The notes: generated from the letters alone by a model not told the origin. DNA of 64,000 nt from Exophiala sp. HKRS030 (GCA_023897205.1 JAHWDD010000010.1:682001-746000); one strand, 5' to 3'. Shown: positions 31,926 through 43,421, counted from the first letter of the stretch. Program-made: numbers and translations.

Positions 31926-33263
31926 TCAGAGCAGAAACGCCAAACCTTCATCACCCAACACCTTCCCACGAACAAGTCTTTCCCAAGCTCCTTCGGCCCC
32001 TTGCTCACCCCTCAGCCCTTTGTAGACTTTCAAGCTGACCCCAAACACCTTGCCGTCCTCACGGGACTTGGTCTCTTCGGAAATGACCCTGTTGAGCTCG
32101 GCGTCCTGCTGGTCCACCAGGGTTTTCGGCCCTAGGATCTTCATGGCCTCGTCGCGGATGGGCGACGTGTTACAAAACAACGCGTTGATGCGTCGAGACA
32201 CGGCCCCGCGCTCTGCGATCTCCTGGGGACTCAGGACCCTGGCTTCCGCGCCGACGTTGATCGCCGTCACGGTGATCTGGCGGCGGTGTGTTGCATGGTT
32301 GTTCCGCAGACCGAGCACGAAAGGCTCAACCACTTCCTGCCGGCCAGCCATGATCATGACCACGATCCTCTTGACGTTTGGGTTGTCGTCGTCAAAGATG
32401 AACTTTTGTACAGACGGGGTGTCCAGGTCGGCGTAAGTCGTTTCGCGGTGCGCGAATGGAGGAGAAATCTTCGACGACAGCGTGCTGAGCGGTGTGCTCG
32501 ACGAGACTTCCAGTACCGCCAGGGGTCCCGAGCCAGGTGCGCGGTTGGTGGCGAGTTGGTGCACGAACCCGCGACTCGTCTTGCTCCCCGCTCCCATGCA
32601 GATCACGACGGCGGAACTGAGGTCTGCGTCCTCACGCGACCAAGGCAAGCCGTCGCCGGCCGGGTTTATGATCGGGTCTTTCGGGTCGGAGGCAAAGTTG
32701 AACCGGTTGTACACGTAGCTCGCGGCCCAGACGATCAGGACGGAGCGCCACGCGAGCATCTCGAGACCTTTGGGGTCGCCGAGACTTTCGGTCGTGGTGA
32801 AGTACTCATTATACAAAGTCATGGCTTGGCTTCGGTGCGAGGATATTTCCACAAAACAGGCGGGCACGTCTGAGGATTGGTTGAGGAGTAGGTCAACCGG
32901 GAACGTCGATATGGGCCACATCCCCCAGAGCAAAGTCCCGGGTTGCAGTTGCGGGACTTTACTCTCGAGCACCGTCGCGTAGCCCCAACATACCCCGACG
33001 CCGTACTCGGACGAGTCGTCGTAAGGAGAGTCGAGCCACGATGGTGTAGGGTAGATGTCCCACCAGTGTGCCACGGTGCCGAGGGCGCAGTATGACAGGT
33101 TGTTTGAGGCGAGGGTGATCAGGCTGGTCTGGACGCGGACGCTGGATTCGCCCAAGGGGCCTAACTTTTCGAGAGGAGGAGTGAAGAAGTATTGTCGATC
33201 GTAGTGCGTTTTATGAACCAAGCGTAGAGTGGGTGGTTGTTGTGGTGACGTTGAGGTCGCCAT
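31926..33263 (-). CDS. DUF2855 family protein
   Basis: Single-exon 445-residue protein. SSVRVQTSLITLASNNLSYCALG near the start, then VGVCWGYATVLESKVPQLQPGTLLWGMWP, are characteristic of DUF2855 (PF11017), which is distantly related to medium-chain dehydrogenases. The fold contains a degenerate Rossmann segment around SSAVVICMGAGSKTSRG. No zinc ligands are seen. Function in fungi is unknown; members turn up near secondary-metabolite genes. The frame closes with AFLL and a stop at 31926. Confidence 0.85.
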   Translation of the reverse strand: MATSTSPQQPPTLRLVHKTHYDRQYFFTPPLEKLGPLGESSVRVQTSLITLASNNLSYCALGTVAHWWDIYPTPSWLDSPYDDSSEYGVGVCWGYATVLESKVPQLQPGTLLWGMWPISTFPVDLLLNQSSDVPACFVEISSHRSQAMTLYNEYFTTTESLGDPKGLEMLAWRSVLIVWAASYVYNRFNFASDPKDPIINPAGDGLPWSREDADLSSAVVICMGAGSKTSRGFVHQLATNRAPGSGPLAVLEVSSSTPLSTLSSKISPPFAHRETTYADLDTPSVQKFIFDDDNPNVKRIVVMIMAGRQEVVEPFVLGLRNNHATHRRQITVTAINVGAEARVLSPQEIAERGAVSRRINALFCNTSPIRDEAMKILGPKTLVDQQDAELNRVISEETKSREDGKVFGVSLKVYKGLRGEQGAEGAWERLVRGKVLGDEGLAFLL

Positions 33264-34162
33264 GCTGTAGCTGCCTTTCGCTTTTGGGCTCTTTTTGAGA
33301 TTGATGATGAGGGAGAACTTGTTTTGATATCCGTCGCCCGCTGAGATGCCATCTCCGCGGGAATGGATGTGGCTTACGAGTACTTATAGGTACCTTGTGG
33401 TGCTCATACCTTGGTGTATGTCATCCCCACATGAAGTCGTGGCTTATATCGCTCTACGGCATTGGATTAGTAAAAGAGCATAAGCCAAGTAACACCAGGC
33501 GGATCATGCCGATGGTTGCCTGATGATGCATCAATGAAAAGTTGCATTGTGACGAGCTTGCTGATGCACAAGAAGGGAGAATACTTGGCCCCCCCCGCAA
33601 TAGACCTGGCTTCTTGGTATCGCATTGATGGTGCTGTGCTGTGCTGTGAGATGTGATGCCGATGGATATTCGTATGTGGCCTCGCCGAAATTGTGTCAGC
33701 CCAAACGAGCGAGCCTACCGTAAGGGTCGTAAGGGTCATTGTGCAGAATCTTGGCGACAGAGTGTCTCGTTCAAAGATCACATATCAGGTCAAATTGATG
33801 TATACGCATTTTGACGATTTGTTTTGACGATGTGTCTGTCGAAGTAGGAGTAAAAGCGAAAGAGTCCAACGGTTTCGGTCCGCGCTGGAAAAGGAACCGA
33901 GAACTACATCACGTGAGAGGCGCAGTAGGTTGTCGGCCATTCCATGATAGCAATCATCTTTATTATGCAAGTGGTATATATTCATTAGGACTGTATACAG
34001 GGCATTGAGGTAGCTCGGTGAGTAGAGAATCTGTTCGCGGGAGGAAGGGATTCCCCCCTCTCAAAGCCAGACTGGACAAAATGATTAGCTTCATGCGACA
34101 TCGTGCCTACATTTTGACACCCAGCACCTGATATGAAGCTTCAGCAACGTCTTTTGTGAAGC
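33264..34162. other. Intergenic region between DUF2855 and DUF1772 genes
   Basis: About 0.9 kb, both flanking genes on the minus strand. No gene recognised; open frames at 33467-33781 are not protein-like. Confidence 0.55.
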
Positions 34163-34645
34163 TCACAATATTCCACTGTACACCAACAAACCAACAACGC
34201 CTCCAACACCTGACAGACCAGCTCTGACGAAATTCATCCACTTCCACTGGTTCAACAGCCCATCCACTTCTCCTGGCTGGGTCTTCTCCCTGACCTTGGC
34301 ATCGTCGGCAATAGCTATCAACCTGTGGATGCATTTGAACATGACCGCTGCGGTAAATGGCAATATTGAGACTGTCGCGGCCGCTGCGACAGCATACCCC
34401 GTCCTTTTCTCGACATCGAGATAGGCTGCAGTCGCCGTGCTCAAGGTCGACGTCAAGGCCAATGGCACGATGAGTTTGGCTCCGCTGTAGTAGAGGTCTT
34501 TGAAGAGCGGCGTGGTTGTCTCCTGTGGTAGTCCGATGAATAGTGGAATGGTGAGGTAAGACTGTGAGAATGAGACGCCAGAGACGAAGAGGGAAGATGA
34601 CAGGCCCAAGATAGAAGTGGTACGCAGAATGGTGTTGGAATCCAT
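34163..34645 (-). CDS. DUF1772 family membrane protein (anthrone-oxygenase-like)
   Basis: 160 residues with four hydrophobic segments (residues about 8-30, 55-78, 85-105, 140-158), the usual topology and length of DUF1772 proteins. LFIGLPQETTTPLFKDLYYSGAK lies between helices 1 and 2 and QWKWMNFVRAGLSGVGGVVGLL forms helix 4. Some family members are anthrone oxygenases in polyketide pathways (HypC/EncC type). No polyketide synthase is near, so a broader role is as likely. Confidence 0.8.
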   Translation of the reverse strand: MDSNTILRTTSILGLSSSLFVSGVSFSQSYLTIPLFIGLPQETTTPLFKDLYYSGAKLIVPLALTSTLSTATAAYLDVEKRTGYAVAAAATVSILPFTAAVMFKCIHRLIAIADDAKVREKTQPGEVDGLLNQWKWMNFVRAGLSGVGGVVGLLVYSGIL

Positions 34646-34657
34646 CGTGATGTTGAT

Positions 34658-34677
34658 AAATATATATATATATATCT
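34658..34677. repeat. (TA)n microsatellite in the DUF1772 leader
   Basis: A TA dinucleotide run begins 13 bp upstream of the minus-strand ATG at 34645. It may act as a TATA-like or unwinding element but could be neutral. Confidence 0.7.
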
Positions 34678-35686
34678 ATTTCTGAAGAAAGTTGACGATG
34701 AGTCGGGAGAAAAATTGCTTCGAGCTGGTCTGTTCGACAGAGGGTTGACGTTAGAAGAGAAGGATAAGAAGTCTGCTCACCTGACATATACTTATACCTC
34801 AGGCATTCTCGTATAGCTTCGCCAAATAGATGTGAGTTTTTGTGTCCAAAGCACTTCGAACTCGGTTCATTTGATCTCAATGATGCCGTGTCTTGGCGAT
34901 TGGCCCTCATTACACGCAGCTATCTAGACCAAAAGTAGAGGGATACGGACGTAGACAATGACGTGTGCGGCACCATCTCATCCCGATTTCCAACATACGT
35001 ACGTCCAGAAAGATATCATCAGGGTAAATTACCAAATTACGCTTCTACTTGACATGTCTGATATCAAAACGAACTGAGCTTTCATACCCGGAGGTCCAGC
35101 ACAGCAGATACAGAATCAGGGTTGAGAACGTCTTTCTACCATTCTTTTCTTGGAGGCCAACAAAGGCCATCAGTTCGAAGGACGACATCTCAATGTGACA
35201 GTAAGATATCGTGACGAGAGAATGGAAATAACATGAGGAGATTGTGTGAGCCCTTGAGCTCCAGCTCTGAGATGAAGGAGGCTGTAAAGAATCTGTTCGA
35301 GTCCTGTTGGAGCAGGGTCGAGCAGAGAAAAGGAAAAAAGAAGCATTGAAGAAAAATGGTATGGTGGGAGGTTGAAGAACAAACAAGACTCCGGGGGGCG
35401 TGTCAAGGGCTTAAAGCACCCGTAACTACTCCGTAGTTGCCTATTACTTACCTAAGGGGGCCACTATGATCCTTGCTATAGGCACTCGCTGGTCTAACCA
35501 ATTAGGCGAGAACTTGGCGTGATGATCTCCGTAACTTTACACGTTTCGTCACGAACGTGTCGCGCCGCATTGCGAATTGTCGTCGACGCTGAAATAGATA
35601 CAAACCACCCGCTCACCCATCAAATCCCTTTGCTTCATCTGTAGCCTGTGGCTCCAGGCTCAGTACCATGGTGACTCGGGACGACT
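34678..35686. other. Intergenic region, about 1 kb
   Basis: Divergent upstream region of the DUF1772 gene (minus) and the next gene (plus). TACTCCGTA at 35427-35435. No gene is supported. Confidence 0.55.
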
Positions 35687-38086
35687 ATGTCGACTCCCAC
35701 GCCTCGGAAGAAGCGAATATCCGATTTCTTCAGACCCTACATCAATCCTACAGTTCCAGCGAAACGCTCAACGCCATCCACCGACGCCGACCCAGCCGCG
35801 CAGAGCGATTCTGACCTTGAGATTACTCGAGTGGTGACCACACCTAGGAAGACAAAGAACCCAAACATAGAGATTACACGAGTAGTGACAACACCCAGCA
35901 CCTCAAGAAGACCGCATGCAAAGAGCAGAACACCTAAATCCCCGACCTTCTCACCACTGAGTGGACCAGGCTCGAACTCGCAGTCCATACCCTTCCGCAG
36001 TCCCAAACCTCGAAACCCAATAAACTCGCCATTGACTTCCAAACGATCTGCCCTCCACAATACAGACAGAACTTCTTCGTCCCCTTCTCCAACCCCGATC
36101 AAGCGGCCTTCGTTCGTACCCGTACCCCCGTCAACGCAGAGTTTCTCTCGTCATACCGAGATCACAGAAATTCCCGATTCTGATGACGACGATGCAGACT
36201 CTGTAGACTCGCTAGAATCGTTGAGTGGTCTCTTCGGAAGGAAAAAGAATGGGGACATCACATCCCGCTCGTCCTCTCCGGAAGTCGACGAAGCGCAACT
36301 CGAGGCTGAACGGATTAGAGCGCTCAGTGCTTTCACAGGAGGCAGGTCGGTCCCTCTGGTCGGCAAGGATAGGCTCCGTGCTCTGTTGGCGAAACAAAAG
36401 GCGACGGATTTCGACTTCTCTTCAATTCTCGGCGATCATTTGAACGACCAGGGCATTGAGGAAAAGGTGCGTAAGTCACGCGCGGATTATGAGGCGTCGA
36501 AGGGCCCCGCAGAAAATAATGATAATGCCAGTCTGGATAGGAGTCTTCTCGCAACGGTCGCGACGAAGGTCGAGGATGACGACCACCATGACGGAGTTTC
36601 CAGGCTCATGGATGCTGTGGAACGTACAGAGGCCCTTTCTGCGGATCGCGTCTTTTTATTCTTCGGGTCAGGCAGGCTGAGAGACTGGAAAGACGAGATT
36701 CCCATTCAACTCGAATTCCCCGAACATGCAATTCCAGAGAATCTATGGCGCGCAGGTGACGATGAAGCTAGAGCACGCATGTTCACGTCTGGATATATTG
36801 CGGATCTCTCTGCTAGAGGACGCATGCCCGAAGAGGCGTTGAAATGGGCCTTCAACACGGTTGTACTTGAACAACAGGATGACGTACGCCGTGCGTATAT
36901 CGAGTGCTTAAGAAACGCGAGTCCGGCTTGGACGAGACACAATATCACGGCTCAGGATGTGCAGGCGATTTTCCAGTCTTTGGGCGCAGACATGTCAAAA
37001 TCACAAGAAGCCGTTACGATCGAACCAAGGTATCGTGTGGCGCCCGAGCCAGACAGGACGAACCCCAAATATCTCCTTTCGGCATTGGACATGTTTCAGG
37101 CCATCTCTCACGACATGGATTTTCTGGCTCTGAGCAAACTGACCTCCCTGGTTTGTCGGCTTGCCATTGATTCTGAACTCATGAGCGACGGCCGAGTGTC
37201 AGTCAAAGTCGAAGATACGCTTCGGGCCCTGCTCAGCCTTCCGGACCCTGACATGAAAGCTCACGTCCTCGAGAGAATACTCACGGACGTCGGGAAGCAC
37301 TTGCAAGATCCGACACTACAAGCACATCTCCTCTCACACATCCTGCCCGTCTCTCGCACTGCTATCAAGGCCCGTCTGGTCCTCGCGCAGACATTCATCC
37401 TCGGCTCCGACAGTCTGCAGGACGGTAAATGCCTGCCGGATTCAGGGTACCTGAACACCTTGACCCAGCGCGTCTCTCGACACTCGCTCTTTAGCCCCCA
37501 CCGACACAGAGACCCCAAAAACATCGACTACACCGCCCTCCGGGCCCTCACGCACGTCCTCGACGCCGCCATCGCCGACGGCGGACGGCCCGCCAGTTTC
37601 GACTCGCGCGCCGACGAAGTCACGTTCAACAAGTCCGTCGACAAGATCGCCGAGACGGTCCGCTCGACTCTCGTCTCCATCATCGACACGGGCGCGTCTC
37701 ATCTGAGTCGGACGGAAGCCAAGGCCGCCTTGCAGGCCCTGTACTGGCGGCTGTTGTTCGGCGTGCGCACGGAACAGAGACCGAAGAAGAACATCTTTGA
37801 CCTCGAGACCGGCCGCATCCGAGATTCGCAGGACTTTCGGAGCGAGCAAAAGGGCAAAGATGTCATGAAGCGGTTTCTGGCACGGCCTGGAGGTAACGAT
37901 CCAAGGTCTGCGACTGTCGCCTCCACCACGAACACGACCTGGACTGCGAGCGTGGTGGGAGCACCACCGGCCGATTCTGCCAAGAGTACAAGTCTGTCGG
38001 CACCTTCTTCTTCCCAGGCATCAGAGACCAAGTCGGAGACGGAAGAGATCATTCGTAAACAACTAGGTCTCTCTGACTGGTTGTAG
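35687..38086 (+). CDS. Conserved nuclear-type protein with PIP-like N-terminus, function unknown
   Basis: Single-exon 799-residue protein. Residues 8-17 (KKRISDFFRP) resemble a PCNA-interacting (PIP) box lacking the Gln. Two near-identical 10-residue repeats EITRVVTTP follow at residues about 47 and 62, then ITEIPDSDDDDAD, a SUMO-interaction-like acidic patch. From residue ~310 the chain is helical, with LLSLPDPDMKAHVLERILTD and SRTEAKAALQALYWRLLFG. PIP-like plus SIM-like elements and a helical C-terminus recall DNA-repair scaffolds such as Nse6/SLF2, but this is a guess from architecture only. An out-of-frame ATG at 35668 precedes the start. Confidence 0.75.
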   Translation: MSTPTPRKKRISDFFRPYINPTVPAKRSTPSTDADPAAQSDSDLEITRVVTTPRKTKNPNIEITRVVTTPSTSRRPHAKSRTPKSPTFSPLSGPGSNSQSIPFRSPKPRNPINSPLTSKRSALHNTDRTSSSPSPTPIKRPSFVPVPPSTQSFSRHTEITEIPDSDDDDADSVDSLESLSGLFGRKKNGDITSRSSSPEVDEAQLEAERIRALSAFTGGRSVPLVGKDRLRALLAKQKATDFDFSSILGDHLNDQGIEEKVRKSRADYEASKGPAENNDNASLDRSLLATVATKVEDDDHHDGVSRLMDAVERTEALSADRVFLFFGSGRLRDWKDEIPIQLEFPEHAIPENLWRAGDDEARARMFTSGYIADLSARGRMPEEALKWAFNTVVLEQQDDVRRAYIECLRNASPAWTRHNITAQDVQAIFQSLGADMSKSQEAVTIEPRYRVAPEPDRTNPKYLLSALDMFQAISHDMDFLALSKLTSLVCRLAIDSELMSDGRVSVKVEDTLRALLSLPDPDMKAHVLERILTDVGKHLQDPTLQAHLLSHILPVSRTAIKARLVLAQTFILGSDSLQDGKCLPDSGYLNTLTQRVSRHSLFSPHRHRDPKNIDYTALRALTHVLDAAIADGGRPASFDSRADEVTFNKSVDKIAETVRSTLVSIIDTGASHLSRTEAKAALQALYWRLLFGVRTEQRPKKNIFDLETGRIRDSQDFRSEQKGKDVMKRFLARPGGNDPRSATVASTTNTTWTASVVGAPPADSAKSTSLSAPSSSQASETKSETEEIIRKQLGLSDWL

Positions 38087-38449
38087 CATGGTTTGTGACG
38101 GGCTTGACGTGATCGTTCTTTTTTCTTTCCGGGCAATTCTGAAACATGTATTTCGTCTTATCAGCGTGGTGTTGGTGGTTTAAAAACGGGAATACTGCGT
38201 GCATTTGCATTTTACAACATGGTTTTTGACTTGGGAATGGGAACATGACTTAGTGACATATGCAAGGTATGCATGACAATATATTGTAACACATCCAGCG
38301 TGAGGCCGGGCTCTCTAAAAGCTGTTTCTGGTTGAGAATCCGTATCTATCGAACCCTTGCCAGACCGCGCCTCAAACAGCCAAACCATCCATGATAGAAC
38401 CCACCGCGCATCGCACCGACTACAAACCAAACCTATCAGATTTATCCGC

Positions 38450-39253
38450 CTAATCGTGGAACTTTCTGTTCTGGTTCTCGCCAAACAACGTGGCTCGGAT
38501 GCTAGGCAGAGCATCGCTCTCACACATGCGCAATCGCTCTTCAAAGGTGTTGTTCAGTTCAATCTTTCCATTACCGCCAACAATGAAAACGCCACCAGTG
38601 CTGTATAGATTGTCAGCTCTCATCCACCAAATTGATAATGGTGTAGGTCAATATACTCACGATTCTTCTGGCAGCCAATTCTTCTCGTCTATCACTGGCT
38701 GACACTCGCTGCCCATGTTCTTCTTGTAGTCGGCTGCCGCCTTCTTTGCTGCACTCTCGACCTTGTCCTTGTCTGCCTTCCTACACCGAAGTTGCACCTT
38801 GTTCTCGGCGAGGAGGTACAGACCTTCCAGGATCAAGCCTTTGAGAACTTCCTCGTAGTTTTTGGTCTTCGAGCCAGACTCTGCCAACTTGGATCGTGCT
38901 TGTTCGAACAGCTTGTCCAGTAGTTCTTGCCGTGCACTCAACACCTTTATTCTTGTCTTGTTGGACATTGTCGAGCGGGTGATCTGTTGCGACATTGACG
39001 CCTGCTTGAACTTCTTCTCGTACTCCTTGTCGATGGCTGCGATTTCTTCCCGGACCAGTTTTGATTTCTCGATTGCGAACTCTTCATCTGCCTTGAGCTG
39101 AATCTCTCGAGCTTTCTCAAGGGCTTCTTGTCGAATGAAGGCAGTCATCTTCTTCAGCTCGGATGCGACCTAGAACTGTCGGTTAGTACGAGGATAGCCT
39201 ATAAAATAGGCGGGAGAGTGTACCTGGTCGTCCGAGAGTGCGTGGGACGACAT
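38450..39253 (-). CDS. VMA4: V-type ATPase subunit E
   Basis: Minus-strand exons 39253-39224, 39169-38661 and 38600-38450; 229 residues, the family's normal length. The first exon gives MSSHALSDDQ, joined to VASELKKMTAFIRQEALEKA. The coiled-coil stalk (residues ~15-110) and the C-terminal domain with NWLPEES|TGGVFIVGGNGKIELNN, ALPSIRATLFGENQNRKF are complete. Unspliced reading would end the protein 60 residues early. Subunit E forms the peripheral stalk that ties V1 to Vo in the vacuolar proton pump. Confidence 0.94.
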
Positions 39254-39975
39254 TCTGGCGGTTTGGTTTGTCGTTACGGTCTAGATGGTTCGTGGGGGAA
39301 GTGAGATGGTGCTCTTTGATAACGAGCTGGAGAGTCGAGGCAACCGTCTGCGCGAAGTCGGTTGGGTGTAGTCCTTCACGAGTTCTTGAACACTGAGTAA
39401 AACCCTCAGCTGGAAGAGTGGAGGTTAAATTCGGTGTAGGTTGTCTTGAACTAGATTAACTACAGTCAAAGCTGGTGGTTGTAACAGGATATCTGGTACG
39501 TATGAGGAACTGACGCAGGGAAATCGCAGCCAAAGCTCATTGAACATGGGGAAGTGAAGCCCACTAGCGACTTGGTTAAAGTCCTCAGGCACACCAAGCT
39601 ACCTGCTTTAGCGCCTAGATAAATAGTGCAGAAGGTACGGAGTACTCGTACCTTAGGTGATCGTACCAAGCAATTATTGAACCGGATGAAGTCACCGTCA
39701 AAGCGCAGTCTGTATTGACACACTTCATACGCCCCATACACCGCCCGCGTCACATTGTCCCTTGCCCGTTCAATATCTGTCACCACCCTCCATTCTCTCT
39801 TCTCTCTTGCCTCTTCACACCTCACCTATTTTCTCCTTCCTCACTACGAAAGACCCCGCCTGTACGATCATCCCACAGAACTACCACCTTGATGCCTGCA
39901 ACCTCAAGATGAATGGCGCAGCATGGCTGACCCAACTGATGGACCTTGAAATAAACACCACAACCATCCACGACT
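39254..39975. other. Divergent upstream region, VMA4 and NIPA-type genes
   Basis: 722 bp. Contains TACGGAGTA at 39636-39644, directly followed by TCGTACCTTAGGT. A pyrimidine-rich stretch (39770-39850) precedes the plus-strand start. No gene seen. Confidence 0.5.
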
Positions 39976-41728
39976 ATGGGCCAACTCGGCGACCTTTCGC
40001 CTCAGGGCACCATTGCCGTACGTCTTGAATTCGTGCCAGATAAACAATCCGCTGATGATTTAGGTCGGTATTGTCGTCGGCCTGTTGTCCACCTCGATCC
40101 AAAGCCTGGGACTTACCCTCCAGCGCAAGTCGCATATGATTGAAGATGCCAAACAAGACTTGGAGACAAGAAGACCCCCTTATAAGAGGCGAAAATGGCA
40201 GTTGGGAATGTTCATGTTCGTCATCTCGAACCTCGTCGGCAGTACCATACAAATCACTACTTTGCCTCTTCCGGTCCTGTCAACCCTGCAGGCTTCAGGG
40301 CTGGTATTCAACACAGCATTTGCGACTCTATTGCTAGGAGAACCATTCACTCGTTTTTCCCTCTTGGGCACGGTCTTGACATGTTCCGGGGCAGCACTCA
40401 TAGCGACCTTTGGGGCCATTGGCGAGCCAGCCCACAACCTACAACAATTACTACACCTCCTCAATCGGAGGAACTTCATAATCTGGATGGTTGGGACAAT
40501 GATTGTGGCAGTATCGACCATATTGTTTGCGCACGTCTTGAGAATGTGGTCATCCAATCGACACATTGCGCAAAGCCTACCGAAGTCTGAAAGACCAAGA
40601 TCGGCATCTTCAAGTTCGAGGCCACAGCTAAGCCTCTCCACCACTTTCACTACTCAACTACCTCAGCATCTCAAGATCAAAGTCAACCGTTTACGCCTGA
40701 TTCGCGGCTTGTCGTACGCTCTCATATCCGGCATTCTCTCAGCACATTCACTCCTGGTTGCTAAATCCGCCGTTGAACTACTTGTTCGCACGATCGTTGA
40801 CCACAACAACCAGTTCAATCGCTTTCAATCCTGGCTTATCCTAATTGCTCTGCTTTTCTTCGCCTTGACTCAATTATATTACTTACACCTCGGTTTGAGA
40901 TTGTGCAGTACCAGCGTTTTATACCCCTTCGTCTTTTGTGTTTACAACATTATTGCCATTCTAGATGGTCTGATCTATTTCCAACAAGCATCAAGACTAA
41001 GTGTGCTGCATGCCTGTCTGGTGGCATTGGGAACGGTCATATTGCTCCTTGGTGTCCTGTCTCTTTCGTGGAGATTAGATGACATAACACCTTCAGAAGC
41101 TGCTCCTCAAGCAGTTCCTCCTCGAACACCACTTACTCCGGGCTTAGGATTGGTTCAATCCGCGTCCGACGACCAATCTTTGTACTTGCCGAATGGAAGA
41201 AAAGGAAGCTCAACATCACTTATGAGATCTTCGGTAGATGAGCAAACCCCCCTACTGGGCGCTCGACCTCGCGCTGCGACTGGATCATCTAGGCGCATTT
41301 CTGCTACAGATACAGAAGATATCTGGGCACAACTCGATGATGAGGCGCGTCAAGATGACTATCTGGCATCTCTCCCTCGTGCTCCGGGTCCCTTTCCCTC
41401 GATCAAGAACCCCAGAACCCGACGCAGGGGCGAATCAGGGTCATCACAAGCCATTTCTACTGGGAGCCGACCGAGTTCGTCAGGCTCCAGAGAGGAAGGA
41501 CAGAAAGATAACACCAAAGCAACCGATTTCCAGCCAAAGGGAAACGCCGCGCATCGAAGAAACAGCAGTGCACCCCGGACTGGAGTTGGGACACATTACC
41601 ATCAAGGTGGCAGGCATTCAAGTACATCTGTACGCTTCGCCGATGATGAGGAGCGAAGGACTGATCCAAAGCGTGCGAGTCGAAGTCGCTTTGACCAGAG
41701 TGGTGGAAATGACGCAGATGGTTCCTGA
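39976..41728 (+). CDS. NIPA-like (DUF803) magnesium transporter family protein
   Basis: Exons 39976-40017 and 40064-41728, 568 residues. The short first exon encodes MGQLGDLSPQGTIA and joins VGIVVGLLSTSIQSLG, the first membrane segment. About nine hydrophobic helices run to residue ~335, with LPVLSTLQASGLVFNTAFATLLLGEPFT and LLGTVLTCSGAALIATFG being the NIPA family core. The C-terminal ~220 residues are hydrophilic and Ser/Arg-rich, probably a cytosolic regulatory tail peculiar to fungi. Human NIPA proteins move Mg2+, but transport by fungal members is inferred. Confidence 0.88.
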
Positions 41729-42500
41729 GCGAGAATGAATGGTCGAGATGATTCTAGATTAGAGCGAGCGTGGCTTTTCCACATACAGTCTTTTTCGGAT
41801 TTACGGCCTAGTAATATGAATGCATGATGCAAATTGTGAACTTCCCCTATCTAGGCTGTAATTGACTTGAAATTGGGGATCCTCGTAGTCAAAGCTGCCT
41901 CGTAGCATTTGATTTCGATCTCTAGCCTAGGCAGTATCTAGCTACCAAGGTTCTTTGAGAGCGTTTCATGGCCATGAGTCCCTTTATGAGTGCGACATGT
42001 ATAGGCTTCTGAAAAGTGTCTGCCGCCTACTTTTGGTGGAGAACGACCCACGGCCAGACTCGAGATGATAGTTGTTGCCATGATTTTGATTCTGGCCCGG
42101 CAAGAACCGAGATCTGTTTATATACCTTTGCCAGAAGGTGTTCTCAAACCAAGTGCACGGAATCGCCCGGTACTCCTGAATATACCTAGGGAGTGCCTCT
42201 CTATCTCTCCACCAGTCATTCGCCGTTTGTCTGAATACCTCGCGCATATGCTGCGCACGCGGTCGAATTGTTCAAGGGGCATTTATCTGTGTGACATTGT
42301 CATATTCCATGGCTCTCGCTGTCAAAGAACCCTGATTGGAATTCGCCCTCAGCATACGCGAACCTGTATGTTCATGTGATACGATATGTACCTTCGCGCA
42401 TCGAGAGCGGGTAAACGTATCTCCGTTCCACTCGGTCGTTTCCTCATCGAGGCGTGTGTTGTATTTATTTGTGAAAAGAAGATCACCTTCATTTTTTCAC
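41729..42500. other. Convergent 3' region, 0.77 kb
   Basis: Between the NIPA-type gene (plus) and a coiled-coil gene (minus). A minus-strand open frame at 42247-41984 (87 codons) looks moderately protein-like but has no family or splice support, so I do not call it. Confidence 0.5.
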
Positions 42501-43421
42501 TTACCTGCCCCTTTTCCCACCGGCGGTCATGGGGCTATCCGTGACACCGGTATGATCCGTGGCCGACCCGGTCTCGCTCCCGGTCATGCCGTCGTCGGAA
42601 GACTCGTCCCATATCTCGCGCGACTCGCGCTCGACCCTCCTCATGGCGCCCGCGACCTCGTCGAGCTTGTTGACGACGTCCAACACGCCACGGTTGACCT
42701 GTTCAAAGTACCGATCGTTGGCCTCCCTGCGGCGCCGCGCGAGCCGAATGTCCCGCTCCGTCTCCTCCTCGAGGTTCTTGTTGTTGGTGAACGCCGTGTT
42801 GCCCCGACCTTTGTTGGCGGCGTTGGCGGCGTTGGCGTTGGCGGTGGTGTTGGCTTCGATCTTGCCGACGGTGGCGGCGGCTCCACTGTCGGCGCTCCTC
42901 TCGTGCTCCAGGTCGTGCAGCTCGTCGGCCTCGGTTTTGGCCCACGTCTGGGCGAGCGAGAGCTGGGCCGTGCGGAGGTCCTCGAGGGCCCGGACGTGGC
43001 TCGCGCCGAACACGTGGCTGGTGTTGAGGGCCGAGACCTCGACGTCGGCGAGCGTCTTTTGCATCTCGGCCCAGAGGTTCTCGGCGCGGTGGCCGTCGGG
43101 CTGCGTGGGCGGTTGGCGCAGCGGCGGGCCGGAGAACGACGCCGCCGCGGGGACCCGAGATGGCCGGCTGGTGATGCGGTGGTGGTGTTCCGGGGGTTGT
43201 TCAGACCCTCCCGACCGGTCGACGGCGCCGCCCCCGCCGCTCCCGCCTCCCCCGGGCAGGCTGAGTGACACGTGCGAAGCATTCTTCGACGGTGGCCCTT
43301 GGAACAACGACGGCGGCGGGAGGCGGTGGGTGTTGGACCGCGACATGTTGGACTTGGGCCGGTCGAGTGGCGAAGCCGGTACCTCCAACAGAGGTGGTTT
43401 GCGCGCGGAGGACGATGCCAT
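42501..43421 (-). CDS. Coiled-coil protein of unknown function
   Basis: 306 residues from MASSSARKPP at 43421; the frame stays open further upstream but codes for low-complexity sequence. Residues 1-120 are Pro/Gly/Ser-rich with a Gly run. Residues ~140-270 are helical (ENLWAEMQKTLADVEVSALN, then VRALEDLRTAQLSLAQTWAKTEADELHDLE, then NDRYFEQVNRGVLDVVNKLDEVAGAMRRVERESREIW). This resembles small lysosome/vacuole coiled-coil adaptors such as BLOC-1/BORC subunits in style only. The stop directly overlaps a GTAAGT, so a last small exon downstream is possible. Confidence 0.7.
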   Translation of the reverse strand: MASSSARKPPLLEVPASPLDRPKSNMSRSNTHRLPPPSLFQGPPSKNASHVSLSLPGGGGSGGGGAVDRSGGSEQPPEHHHRITSRPSRVPAAASFSGPPLRQPPTQPDGHRAENLWAEMQKTLADVEVSALNTSHVFGASHVRALEDLRTAQLSLAQTWAKTEADELHDLEHERSADSGAAATVGKIEANTTANANAANAANKGRGNTAFTNNKNLEEETERDIRLARRRREANDRYFEQVNRGVLDVVNKLDEVAGAMRRVERESREIWDESSDDGMTGSETGSATDHTGVTDSPMTAGGKRGR

